Source: an uncultured Porphyromonadaceae bacterium
GTDB lineage: Bacteria; Bacteroidota; Bacteroidia; Bacteroidales; Muribaculaceae
Assembly (NCBI GenBank): GCA_947175495.1
Contig: CAMWNB010000010.1
Location: 1 to 62,225 of the forward strand
Length of the DNA: 62,225 nt
Direction: 5' to 3'
How positions within the stretch are numbered: the stretch's first letter is position 1; every line of letters starts with the position of its first letter. Positions 26,168-34,314 of this stretch are shown piece by piece. The notes below the pieces were generated by a model. That model was not told where the DNA came from, ran no database searches, and saw only the letters and a program-made list of their open reading frames with translations. The position numbers were made by a program, and so were the translations under genes.

Positions 26168-26920
26168 GTGATTATCAAAAAGATTTTAGTTTCTCAGCCG
26201 AAGCCCGAATCCGAAAAATCGCCTTATTTCGAGATTGCTGAAAAATATGGCGTAGATATAGTGTTCCGTCCTTTCATCAAAGTGGAAGGTCTCTCGGCTA
26301 AGGATTTCCGCGCACAGAAAATTAACATTGCCGACTATACAGCCATCATATTCACAGCCAAGACTGCCGTCGACAATTTCTTCCGTCTTGCCGAAGAAAC
26401 GCGCGTAAGCATTCCCGACACTCAGAAATATTTCTGCTCGTCCGAAAGCATCGCCAACTACCTGCAGAAATACATCATCTACCGCAAGCGCAAAATCTTC
26501 GCATCCAAGACAGGCAAGCTCGCCGACATCATACCCGCTATGGTCAAGCACAAGACCGAGCGCTACCTCTTCGCTGTCAGCGACGTGCACAACGGAAAAG
26601 ACTCCAAGCTGCTCACCGACAGCAAAGTCAACTTCACGCCCGCCGTGATGTACCGCACCGTCAGCAACGACTTCGCACCCGACGAACCGTTCGACTACGA
26701 CATGCTCGTGTTCTTCAGCCCCCAGGGCATACAGTCGCTCATGAAGAACTTCCCCGACTTCAAGCAGGGCGACATCAGCATCGCCACTTTCGGAGCCACT
26801 ACAGCCGCCGCAGCGCAGGAAGCAGGACTCCGCATCGACATCGGCGCCCCCACTCCCGAGGCACCGTCCATGACACTCGCCATCGACAAGTACCTCGCCA
26901 AAAACCAGCCACAGGAATAA
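26168..26920 (+). CDS. hemD: Uroporphyrinogen-III synthase family protein
   Basis: This 250-residue HemD-type protein has two similar alpha/beta lobes. [25 protein letters not shown] is the N-terminal family block, [13 protein letters not shown] the first-lobe loop, and [11 protein letters not shown] and [14 protein letters not shown] the second-lobe signatures. HemD closes hydroxymethylbilane to uroporphyrinogen III. Many Bacteroidales lack a full haem pathway, so the real role here may differ. The start is the GTG at 26168; the next in-frame candidates would cut off the conserved strand. Confidence 0.88.
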   Translation: MIIKKILVSQPKPESEKSPYFEIAEKYGVDIVFRPFIKVEGLSAKDFRAQKINIADYTAIIFTAKTAVDNFFRLAEETRVSIPDTQKYFCSSESIANYLQKYIIYRKRKIFASKTGKLADIIPAMVKHKTERYLFAVSDVHNGKDSKLLTDSKVNFTPAVMYRTVSNDFAPDEPFDYDMLVFFSPQGIQSLMKNFPDFKQGDISIATFGATTAAAAQEAGLRIDIGAPTPEAPSMTLAIDKYLAKNQPQE

Positions 26921-26937
26921 AGAACGTCCCCCACACC

Positions 26938-27318
26938 GTGGAACGCAATTTACGACTATACAAGAAACAGCGCCTCTGTTCGCCCACAGCGATCGAGGCG
27001 CTGTTTGCCCGCACCCCCGACTGCTCCGGAGCGCTGGCCTACCCGCTCCGCGCCGTGTGGCGACCCGACCCCGGACGCCGAAGCGACGCGCCCCTGGCAT
27101 TCGTCATCGTAGTCCCCAAGCGCAGGCTGCGCCATGCCGTCGACCGGGTGCTGATGCGCCGACGCATACGCGAGGCTTTCCGCCTCCACCACGCCGAGCA
27201 TCCGCTCCCCGAAGGAGCGCGCACCGACGTAGCCTTCGTCTACGTTGCATCAAAGCCCGAACCCTACGAAACCGTAGAGCGGGCCATGCACAAACTTCTC
27301 TCCAAACTATCATCCTGA
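26938..27318 (+). CDS. rnpA: Ribonuclease P protein component
   Basis: This basic 126-residue protein assists the RNase P RNA in maturing tRNA 5' ends. The RNR-type signature is [13 protein letters not shown], with the preceding [13 protein letters not shown] block typical for RnpA. The N-terminus ([17 protein letters not shown]) matches the family start, where ERL-CSK is usual. It lies 17 bases after hemD and just before yidD, the common rnpA-yidD pairing. Confidence 0.94.
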   Translation: MERNLRLYKKQRLCSPTAIEALFARTPDCSGALAYPLRAVWRPDPGRRSDAPLAFVIVVPKRRLRHAVDRVLMRRRIREAFRLHHAEHPLPEGARTDVAFVYVASKPEPYETVERAMHKLLSKLSS

Positions 27319-27332
27319 CCCCTCTCTCGTCC

Positions 27333-27551
27333 ATGACACTCGCCGCCCGCATCCTGTCCATCCCGGTGCTCTTCTACAGGGCGGCTATATCCCCGCTTTT
27401 CCCCCCATGCTGCCGCTTCACCCCCACATGCAGCGCCTACGCCCTTGAGGCCCTGCGCCGCCACGGCGCGCTGCGCGGCTCATGGCTCGCCATAAAAAGA
27501 ATCCTGCGTTGCCATCCCTGGGGAGGCAGCGGCTACGACCCAGTGCCATGA
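27333..27551 (+). CDS. yidD: Membrane protein insertion efficiency factor YidD
   Basis: This 72-residue YidD carries all family residues: [44 protein letters not shown]. The conserved cysteines and the HPWxxxGYDPVP ending are intact. YidD is a small peripheral membrane protein that helps YidC-dependent insertion. The frame is open far upstream inside rnpA, but the ATG at 27333 is 14 bases after the rnpA stop and gives the standard length. It overlaps the TatD gene by ATGA. Confidence 0.94.
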   Translation: MTLAARILSIPVLFYRAAISPLFPPCCRFTPTCSAYALEALRRHGALRGSWLAIKRILRCHPWGGSGYDPVP

Positions 27552-28111
27552 CCGACGCCCACACCCACAACCTCGCAGCCGGACCCGACGCCGTCATCAA
27601 CATCGAGCCCGACACGCAGCTGCCATCCGAAGGCAGCTTCAGCACAGGCGTGCACCCGTGGCGAAGCGCCGAAGCCGCAACACTGTGGCCACTGGTGGAA
27701 ACCATCGCCTCCGACCCGAGCATAGTCGCCATAGGCGAGTGCGGAATAGACCGTCTGCGAGGCGCAGACATGGAAACACAGACCGAACTGCTGCGCCGCC
27801 ACGCCATACTCGCCGAAAACCTCGCCAAACCACTCATCATCCACTGCGTGCGCGCATGGGCCGAACTTCTGGCCGTGCACGCATCCGTACGCCCCTCCGT
27901 GCCATGGATAGTCCACGGATTCCGGGGCGCGCCCGCCCTTGCCCGTCAGCTCCTCGACGCAGGCATGCACATCTCCCTGGGCGAGCACTTCCGTCCCGAC
28001 ACCGCCGCCATCATCCCCCCCGGACGCCTGCACGTCGAGACCGACACCTCATCACTCCCCATCCGGGAAATAGCCGCGCGAGTAAGCGCAGCACGCCATA
28101 CGAAACTTTAA
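27548..28111 (+). CDS. TatD-family metal-dependent hydrolase, short form
   Basis: This 187-residue TIM-barrel hydrolase is related to TatD DNases. Metal ligands are visible: HTH at residues 5-7, GECGID, IHCVRAW, VHGFRG and the Asp of VETDTSS. It is shorter than the usual 250-265 residues because loops around the barrel are reduced (HPWRSAEAA replaces the longer first loop), yet each ligand is kept. The frame is open upstream, but the ATG at 27548 overlaps yidD's stop. Family members cleave DNA ends or act in tRNA/RNA turnover; the actual substrate here is unknown. Confidence 0.85.
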   Translation: MTDAHTHNLAAGPDAVINIEPDTQLPSEGSFSTGVHPWRSAEAATLWPLVETIASDPSIVAIGECGIDRLRGADMETQTELLRRHAILAENLAKPLIIHCVRAWAELLAVHASVRPSVPWIVHGFRGAPALARQLLDAGMHISLGEHFRPDTAAIIPPGRLHVETDTSSLPIREIAARVSAARHTKL

Positions 28112-28132
28112 CCCCATAATCCCAATATTCCC

Positions 28133-29371
28133 ATGATCCTCAACCTCATCGCATTCACCTCCGTGCTCCACGACTCCTCCATGGTGCGCGACTCCCACGA
28201 AGCCCTCATCTCAGAGCTCGAAAAACACTTCGACAAAGTCAACATCCTCTCTGCCGACGAAGCCCGCGAGCTGCCCGACGGCGACTTCCGCGCACTCTTC
28301 ATAGCCACCGGCGGCGTGGAGTGCCAGGTAAAGGACGCCTTCAACTCACTCCCCGACCCCGCGCTGCTCGTGGCCGACGGCACACACAACTCCCTCGCCG
28401 CATCCCTCGAGATAGCCTCATTCCTGCGCCAGCACGGACTGGCAAGCGAAGTAGTCCACGGCACCGTCAGCCAGATAGCCGAACGCCTCGTCCAGCTCAG
28501 CCGCCTCCACGACGTACGGTCCAAACTCGCCGGACGCCGCATAGGAGTCATCGGCACACCCTCCGACTGGCTCATATCCTCCGGTCTCGATCCCGAAGCC
28601 GCAAAAGAACGCTGGGGCATAGAACTCGTCCATCTTCCCCTCGAGCGCGTCTACGAATACTACGACCAGATCACCGACGCCGAAGTAGCCGACGCCTGCG
28701 AGACACTGAAAGCACGCGCCAAGAGCCGCGTCGAACCCACCGACGAAGACATAACCAAGGCCATGCGCCTCGCCGTAGCCATCAAGCGCCTCGTTGCCGA
28801 AGAAGGCCTCGCAGCAATCACCCTCGCATGCTTCCGACTGCTCGAACGCACAGCCACCACCGGCTGCCTCGCACTCTCCATCCTCAACGACGAAGGCATC
28901 ATGGCAGGATGCGAAGGAGACCTGCAGACACTCTTCACCATGATGCTCGTGCAGGCCGCCACTGGCAAGGCATCCTTCATGGCCAACCCATCCAAAATCG
29001 ACACCTACAGCAACGAAGTCGTAATGGCCCACTGCACAATCGGCATCAACCAGACACAGGGATTCATCCTCCGCAACCACTTCGAGTCGCTCAGCGGCGT
29101 GGCCATCCAGGGCGCACTTCCCCAAGGCAAAGTCACCGTAATAAAAGTCGGCGGTACCGACCTCGACCGCTACTTCGTCACCTCGGCCTACCTCCAGGAA
29201 AACCTCAACCACCACAACATGTGCCGCACGCAGGTGCGCCTCCACTTCAACCAGCCCGCCTCCTACTTCCTCCGCAACAGCATCGGCAACCACCACGTAA
29301 TCCTCATCGGCGACCACGCCGAAGTGCTCAACGACCTCCTCAACGCCGCCGGCTGCACACGCGTCAAGTAG
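28133..29371 (+). CDS. FucI-fold isomerase-like protein of unknown substrate
   Basis: This 412-residue protein has an N-terminal alpha/beta part (MILNLIAFTSVLHDSSMVRDSHEAL, then GGVECQVKDAF and RRIGVIGTPSDWLI). Its C-terminal half (LALSILNDEGIMAGCEGDLQTLFTMMLVQAATGKASFMANPS, then HCTIGINQTQGF) resembles the L-fucose/L-arabinose isomerase domain, with Glu and His in the places of metal ligands. It lacks strong similarity to true sugar isomerases and has no sugar genes beside it. It is last in the ftsZ-to-TatD run and is followed by a strong terminator. The fold call is moderate and no reaction can be assigned. Confidence 0.6.
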   Translation: MILNLIAFTSVLHDSSMVRDSHEALISELEKHFDKVNILSADEARELPDGDFRALFIATGGVECQVKDAFNSLPDPALLVADGTHNSLAASLEIASFLRQHGLASEVVHGTVSQIAERLVQLSRLHDVRSKLAGRRIGVIGTPSDWLISSGLDPEAAKERWGIELVHLPLERVYEYYDQITDAEVADACETLKARAKSRVEPTDEDITKAMRLAVAIKRLVAEEGLAAITLACFRLLERTATTGCLALSILNDEGIMAGCEGDLQTLFTMMLVQAATGKASFMANPSKIDTYSNEVVMAHCTIGINQTQGFILRNHFESLSGVAIQGALPQGKVTVIKVGGTDLDRYFVTSAYLQENLNHHNMCRTQVRLHFNQPASYFLRNSIGNHHVILIGDHAEVLNDLLNAAGCTRVK

Positions 29372-29430
29372 TCCGCCACACTCCCCCGCGCCTTCCGCCA
29401 GACACAGGAAAGCGCATGCACAACGACACA

Positions 29431-29472
29431 AAAAATAAACGGCATAGTTATCACTTATGCCGTTTATTTTTT
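29431..29472. terminator. Strong rho-independent terminator
   Basis: A 16-bp perfect stem (29431-29446 with 29456-29471) has AAACGGCATA on the left and TATGCCGTTT on the right of a 9-base loop. It is flanked by A and T runs, so it can work in both directions. It closes the long plus-strand series that starts with rsmH. Confidence 0.92.
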
Positions 29473-29473
29473 A

Positions 29474-29498
29474 GACCCCGTTATTGAGGAACGGGGTC
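29474..29498. other. Second GC-rich hairpin directly after the terminator
   Basis: GACCCCGTT (29474-29482) pairs perfectly with AACGGGGTC (29490-29498) around a 7-base loop. It has no proper T-run, so it is probably not a terminator of its own. It begins one or two bases after the terminator stem ends. Confidence 0.7.
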
Positions 29499-29907
29499 TT
29501 CCATTCAGTGTCAACAACCATGTTGAAAACTGTTGAAACTCTCTCAGCAAATATCAACAACATTATTTGCAAATCCCGCATCCTTTTCCTATTGGAAATC
29601 CTCCCCGCCCACGCAACATTTTTCCACACAAAGTTTAAGCCGCCTTATCAACCCCTTTTTATACAGCTTAACACGGAAATCTCGACGAAAATTATTAACT
29701 TTGCACATTATTAACACAATGTAGATAAAGCAGCTAATTCTTTATTGGTCATGGTATAAGGCTGTTCATAAAGATTGAAAACCTCAGTTCGGAGTGCAAT
29801 AACCCATATTTGCAAGCTTTTGCCCGGAAAGTTATTGCCGTTATTTACAGCCTCTACTATTACTTCTGAAGAATTTATTTTTAAAATATAATCTAATAAA
29901 GAATATA
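29499..29907. other. AT-rich intergenic region before nadA
   Basis: This 409-base stretch is far richer in A and T than its surroundings. It holds several 9-mers resembling DnaA boxes or their variants (rc TTTTCAACA near 29520, TTTTCCACA near 29622), a -7 box TAACTTTG at 29696-29703, and an inverted repeat GCAATAAC (29796-29803) / GTTATTGC (29831-29838). The minus strand from 29938 to 29711 stays open for 75 codons and reads like real protein (for example TMTNKELAALSTL), possibly a gene remnant. I see no intact gene in it. Confidence 0.6.
29696..29703 (+). promoter_or_regulatory. Possible nadA promoter -7 box
   Basis: TAACTTTG fits the TAnnTTTG box. If it drives nadA, the leader would be about 200 bases and would contain the inverted repeat at 29796-29838. 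No other match lies nearer to the nadA start. Confidence 0.4.
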
Positions 29908-30876
29908 ATGACTGTCGAAAAAGGCTATGTCGACGCACCCGTCCCCGACGGTGTTGATATCGTTGCCGAGATACGTCGGCTCAAAAAAGAAAAGCAGGCT
30001 GTCGTCCTCGCCCACTACTATCAGAGCGGCGACATCCAGGATATAGCCGACCACGTCGGCGACTCGCTGGCAATGGCACAATACGCCGCCACACTCCGCG
30101 ACGCAAAAATCATCGTCGTCTGCGGAGTGCACTTCATGGGAGAGACCGCCAAGCTCCTCTGCCCCGACAAGAAAGTGCTCATCCCCGACACCAACGCCGG
30201 ATGCTCACTGGCCGACAGCTGCCCACCCGAAGCCTTCGAGGCATTCGTCAAGGCCCACCCGGACCACACCGTCGTCAGCTACGTCAACACATCAGTCGGC
30301 GTCAAGGCTCTCACCGACATCGTCGTCACCAGCGGCAACGCACGCAAGGTCATCGACAGCCTTCCTGCCGACGAGAAGATAATCTTCGGACCCGACCGAA
30401 ACCTCGGAAATTACATAAACGCGCAGACCGGCCGCCGGATGCTCCTCTGGGACGGCGCATGCCATGTGCATGAGCTCTTCTCCGCCGAGAAAATCGCCGC
30501 GCTCAAGGACCGGCATCCCGAAGCACGCGTGCTTGTCCACCCCGAGTGCAAGCGCCCGCTCACTCTGCTCGCCGACTGTGTAGGATCCACGGCGGCCCTC
30601 CTCAAATATGCGCAGGAGAATCCCGCCACCGAATTCATCGTAGCCACCGAGAGCGGCATCCTCCACGAGATGCGCCGCCTGTGCCCCGGCAAGACGTTCA
30701 TCCCGGCGCCGCCGAGCGACAGCACATGCGGCTGCAACGATTGCGCGTTCATGAAACTCATCACCATGGAAAAGCTCTACAACACCCTCCGCTACGAGCT
30801 TCCCGAAATCAACATCGATCCCGCCATTGCCGACCGTGCGCGCCGACCCATCGACTGCATGCTTGAACTTTCATAA
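29908..30876 (+). CDS. nadA: Quinolinate synthase NadA
   Basis: This 322-residue enzyme condenses iminoaspartate with dihydroxyacetone phosphate to quinolinate in NAD synthesis. The 4Fe-4S cysteines are in [17 protein letters not shown] and [31 protein letters not shown] is the N-terminal signature, and [11 protein letters not shown] and TESGI are substrate-site blocks. Neither nadB nor nadC is in the window, so the NAD pathway genes are dispersed. leuS follows after 14 bases. Confidence 0.96.
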   Translation: MTVEKGYVDAPVPDGVDIVAEIRRLKKEKQAVVLAHYYQSGDIQDIADHVGDSLAMAQYAATLRDAKIIVVCGVHFMGETAKLLCPDKKVLIPDTNAGCSLADSCPPEAFEAFVKAHPDHTVVSYVNTSVGVKALTDIVVTSGNARKVIDSLPADEKIIFGPDRNLGNYINAQTGRRMLLWDGACHVHELFSAEKIAALKDRHPEARVLVHPECKRPLTLLADCVGSTAALLKYAQENPATEFIVATESGILHEMRRLCPGKTFIPAPPSDSTCGCNDCAFMKLITMEKLYNTLRYELPEINIDPAIADRARRPIDCMLELS

Positions 30877-30890
30877 GAATTATTCCCGCT

Positions 30891-33668
30891 ATGAACTATA
30901 ATCCGCAAGAGATAGAACCGCGCCTGCAGCAATACTGGCGCGACAACAACATCTATAAAGTGGAGGCCGACTCCACACGTCCCAAATTCTATGTGCTCGA
31001 CATGTTCCCCTACCCGTCGGGCGCAGGTCTGCATGTGGGCCATCCGCTCGGCTACATCGCCAGCGACATTTATTCGCGCTACAAGCGCCTCAAAGGCTTC
31101 AACGTGCTCCACCCCATGGGCTACGACGCCTACGGACTCCCCGCCGAGCAGTACGCCATACAGACGGGACAGCATCCCGAGACCACGACCACACAGAACA
31201 TCGCGCGCTATCGCTCGCAGCTCGAGAAAATAGGTTTCTGCTACGACTGGAGCCGAGAGATACGCACCTGCGATCCCTCCTACTACAAATGGACACAATG
31301 GGCCTTCAAGCGCATGTTCGAGAGCTACTACGACACCGCTGCCGACGCCGCACGCCCCGTAGCCGACCTCGTGGCGCATCTTGAGAAGCACGGCACCGAA
31401 GGCCTCCATGCCGCCGGCTCGAAAGAACTGTCATTCACGGCCGCCGAATGGCAGGCCATGGACGAGCGGGCCAAGAGCGACGCCCTCATGAACTGGCGCA
31501 TCGCCTACCTTGGCAACTCCATGGTCAACTGGTGTCCCGCCCTCGGCACAGTTCTCGCCAACGACGAAGTGAGCGAGGGCCTCAGCCTGCGCGGAGGATA
31601 TCCCGTCGAGCAGAAAATGATGTATCAGTGGTGCCTGCGCGTCAGCGCCTATGCAGGACGTCTGCTCAAAAGTCTCGACACACTCGACTGGACCGACTCT
31701 CTCAAGGAAACGCAGCGCAACTGGATAGGCCGCAGCGAAGGCGCCGAGATGCACTTCGCCATCGACGGCTCCGACGTCGTGCTCGACATCTTCACCACCC
31801 GTGCCGACACCGTCTTCGGCGTCACATTCATGGTGCTCGCACCCGAGAGCGCCTACGTCGACATGGTCACCACCCCCGACCGACGCGAGGCTGTCCGTGC
31901 CTACGTGGAAGCCACCAAGCGCAAGACCGAGCGCGAGCGCATGATCGACAAGAAAGTCAGCGGCGAATTCACCGGAGCCTACGCCATCAACCCCCTCAGC
32001 GGCGCCCGCGTGCCTGTCTACGTCAGCGACTATGTGCTCGCCGGCTACGGCACGGGAGCCATTATGGCCGTGCCGGCCCACGACAGCCGCGACTACGCCT
32101 TCGCCCGCCACTTCGATCTTCCCGTCATTCCCCTCATCGAGGGCGCCGACGTGTCGGAGGAGAGCTTCGACGCCAAAGAAGGCCGCATGATCAATTCCGA
32201 AGGCCCCGAACTCAACCTCAACGGCATGGAAGTGAAAGACGCCATCGCCGCCGCCAAGCGCTTCATCGAGGAGAAAGGAATAGGTCGCGTAAAAGTCAAC
32301 TACCGCCTGCGCGACGCCATCTTCAGCCGCCAGCGCTACTGGGGCGAACCATTCCCCGTATATTATAAGGACGGCATCCCCTGCCTCCTGCCCGACAGCG
32401 AGCTGCCGCTGCTCCTGCCCGAAATCAGCAGCTACAGGCCCACGGCCGACGGCGAGCCCCCTCTGGCACGCGCCGAGCACTGGTGCACCCCCGAAGGCTA
32501 CCGGCTCGAGCTCAACACCATGCCGGGATTCGCAGGCTCCTCGGCCTACTATCTGCGCTACATGGACCCCCACAACTCCGAAGCTCTCGTAAGCCCCGAG
32601 GCCAACGCCTACTGGCGCAACGTCGACCTCTACATCGGCGGCACAGAGCATGCCACCGGCCACCTCATCTACAGCCGCTTCTGGAACAAGTTCCTCTTCG
32701 ACCTCGGCGCAGTAGTCGAAGACGAGCCCTTCCGCAAGCTCATCAACCAGGGCATGATCCAGGGACGAAGCAATTTCGTCTACCGCATTAAAGACACTAA
32801 CACTTTTGTGTCGGCCGACCTCAAGGACCAATACGACACCACCGCCATCCATGTCGACGTCAACATCGTCAGCAACGACGTGCTCGACACCGACGCCTTC
32901 CGCGCATGGCGACCCGACTATGCCGACGCCGAGTTCGTGCTCAACGCCGACGGAAAGTATATCTGCGGCTACGCCGTAGAGAAAATGTCCAAGTCAATGT
33001 TCAACGTAGTCAATCCCGACGACATCGTGGAGCGTTACGGCGCCGACACGCTCCGCCTCTACGAGATGTTCCTCGGCCCGCTCGAGCAGAGCAAGCCATG
33101 GGACACCAACGGCATCGACGGCGTAAACCGCTTCCTCAAGAAATTCTGGGGACTCTACTTCAAGGGCGACACGCTCCTCGTCGACGACGCCGAGCCCACC
33201 GCCGACAATCTCCGAAGCCTCCACAAGCTCATAAAGAAAGTAGGTGCCGACATCGAGAACTTCTCGTTCAACACCTCCGTAGCCGCGTTCATGATCTGCG
33301 TCAACGAACTCTCGCAGCAGAAATGCACCTCGCGTGCCATTCTCGAGCCGCTGCTCGTGGTGATTGCACCCTTCGCCCCGCACATCGCCGAAGAACTCTG
33401 GCATGCCGCCCTCGGCCACACCCGCTCCATTGTCGACGCCGCATGGCCTGCCTTCAACGAAGAATACCTGCGCGAGAGCAGCGTCAACTACGCCGTCAGC
33501 TTCAACGGCAAGGCACGCTTCAACATGCAGATGCCCGCCGATGCGTCCGCAGCCGATGTAGAAGCGGCAGCCCTCGCCCACGAAAGCTCCGCGCGCTGGC
33601 TCGAAGGAAAGACCGTGCGCAAGGTAATAGTGGTGCCCGCCAAGATTGTCAACATTGTAGTGTCTTGA
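30891..33668 (+). CDS. leuS: Leucyl-tRNA synthetase
   Basis: This 925-residue class I synthetase charges tRNA-Leu. The HIGH-type motif is [16 protein letters not shown] (around residues 39-54), the editing domain carries [19 protein letters not shown] with the conserved Asp, and the KMSKS loop reads EKMSKSMFN (around residues 698-706). The C-terminal anticodon-binding and leucine-specific domains are present. It is longer than E. coli LeuS (860), with extra sequence near residues 145-185 and before KMSKS, as in other Bacteroidetes. Confidence 0.97.
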   Translation: MNYNPQEIEPRLQQYWRDNNIYKVEADSTRPKFYVLDMFPYPSGAGLHVGHPLGYIASDIYSRYKRLKGFNVLHPMGYDAYGLPAEQYAIQTGQHPETTTTQNIARYRSQLEKIGFCYDWSREIRTCDPSYYKWTQWAFKRMFESYYDTAADAARPVADLVAHLEKHGTEGLHAAGSKELSFTAAEWQAMDERAKSDALMNWRIAYLGNSMVNWCPALGTVLANDEVSEGLSLRGGYPVEQKMMYQWCLRVSAYAGRLLKSLDTLDWTDSLKETQRNWIGRSEGAEMHFAIDGSDVVLDIFTTRADTVFGVTFMVLAPESAYVDMVTTPDRREAVRAYVEATKRKTERERMIDKKVSGEFTGAYAINPLSGARVPVYVSDYVLAGYGTGAIMAVPAHDSRDYAFARHFDLPVIPLIEGADVSEESFDAKEGRMINSEGPELNLNGMEVKDAIAAAKRFIEEKGIGRVKVNYRLRDAIFSRQRYWGEPFPVYYKDGIPCLLPDSELPLLLPEISSYRPTADGEPPLARAEHWCTPEGYRLELNTMPGFAGSSAYYLRYMDPHNSEALVSPEANAYWRNVDLYIGGTEHATGHLIYSRFWNKFLFDLGAVVEDEPFRKLINQGMIQGRSNFVYRIKDTNTFVSADLKDQYDTTAIHVDVNIVSNDVLDTDAFRAWRPDYADAEFVLNADGKYICGYAVEKMSKSMFNVVNPDDIVERYGADTLRLYEMFLGPLEQSKPWDTNGIDGVNRFLKKFWGLYFKGDTLLVDDAEPTADNLRSLHKLIKKVGADIENFSFNTSVAAFMICVNELSQQKCTSRAILEPLLVVIAPFAPHIAEELWHAALGHTRSIVDAAWPAFNEEYLRESSVNYAVSFNGKARFNMQMPADASAADVEAAALAHESSARWLEGKTVRKVIVVPAKIVNIVVS

Positions 33669-33717
33669 GCCGCGCAATAAAAGCCGCCGAAAGACGTTAA
33701 TATAGCGATATTACAGC

Positions 33718-34314
33718 ATGAAACAGCCGCGTACCATAATATTCGCCTCCCACAACGCCCACAAGGTTGAGGAAATGCGCCGCATCTGCGGCCCCGCCTT
33801 CCGCATCCTCTCGCTGGCCGACATGGGATGCGACACCGACATCCCCGAGGACGGCTCCACCCTGGCCGAGAACGCCGAGGCTAAAGCCCGGTGGGTGTAC
33901 GAACGATATGGCACGGAATGTTTCGCCGACGACACCGGTCTCGAGGTAGAAGCCCTCGGCGGTGCGCCGGGAGTGCACACGGCCCGCTTTGCCGGACCCG
34001 CATGCGACCCCGCGGCCAATGTGGCGCTCCTTCTGGAGCGCCTCAGCGGCGCGACGGACCGCAGCGCATGCTTCCGCACGGTAATAGCCCACATTGCAGC
34101 CGACGGCACCCTCACACGCTTCGACGGCATAGCCCGCGGAACTATCGCCGGCAGCCGCATGGGCGACGCCGGATTCGGCTACGACCCCGTATTCATCCCC
34201 GAAGGACACACCCGCAGTTTCGCGCAGATGGCGCCCGACGAGAAGAATGCCATAAGCCACCGCGGACGTGCCACTGCCCAACTCATCGACTTCCTACAAT
34301 CGTCACTCCAATGA
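33718..34314 (+). CDS. rdgB: RdgB/HAM1 non-canonical purine NTP pyrophosphatase
   Basis: This 198-residue house-cleaning enzyme hydrolyses ITP, dITP and XTP to monophosphates. The substrate motif SHNAHK lies at residues 11-16, the catalytic metal region is ADDTGLEVEALGG, GDAGFGYDPVFIPEG is the nucleobase pocket, and ISHRGRA closes the protein. All are intact. It overlaps the PorZ-like gene by ATGA. Confidence 0.95.
   Translation: MKQPRTIIFASHNAHKVEEMRRICGPAFRILSLADMGCDTDIPEDGSTLAENAEAKARWVYERYGTECFADDTGLEVEALGGAPGVHTARFAGPACDPAANVALLLERLSGATDRSACFRTVIAHIAADGTLTRFDGIARGTIAGSRMGDAGFGYDPVFIPEGHTRSFAQMAPDEKNAISHRGRATAQLIDFLQSSLQ

Noticed and set aside
29499-29700. Possible replication origin from DnaA-box-like 9-mers in an AT-rich gap
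   Set aside because: The 9-mers are mostly variants, dnaA is absent, and I see no change of C-over-G bias on the plus strand on either side of the gap.
29484-29714. A 76-codon plus-strand open frame in the gap before nadA
   Set aside because: Phe/Ile/Thr-rich chance reading of AT-rich DNA, overlapping the hairpin and ending in the -7 box region.
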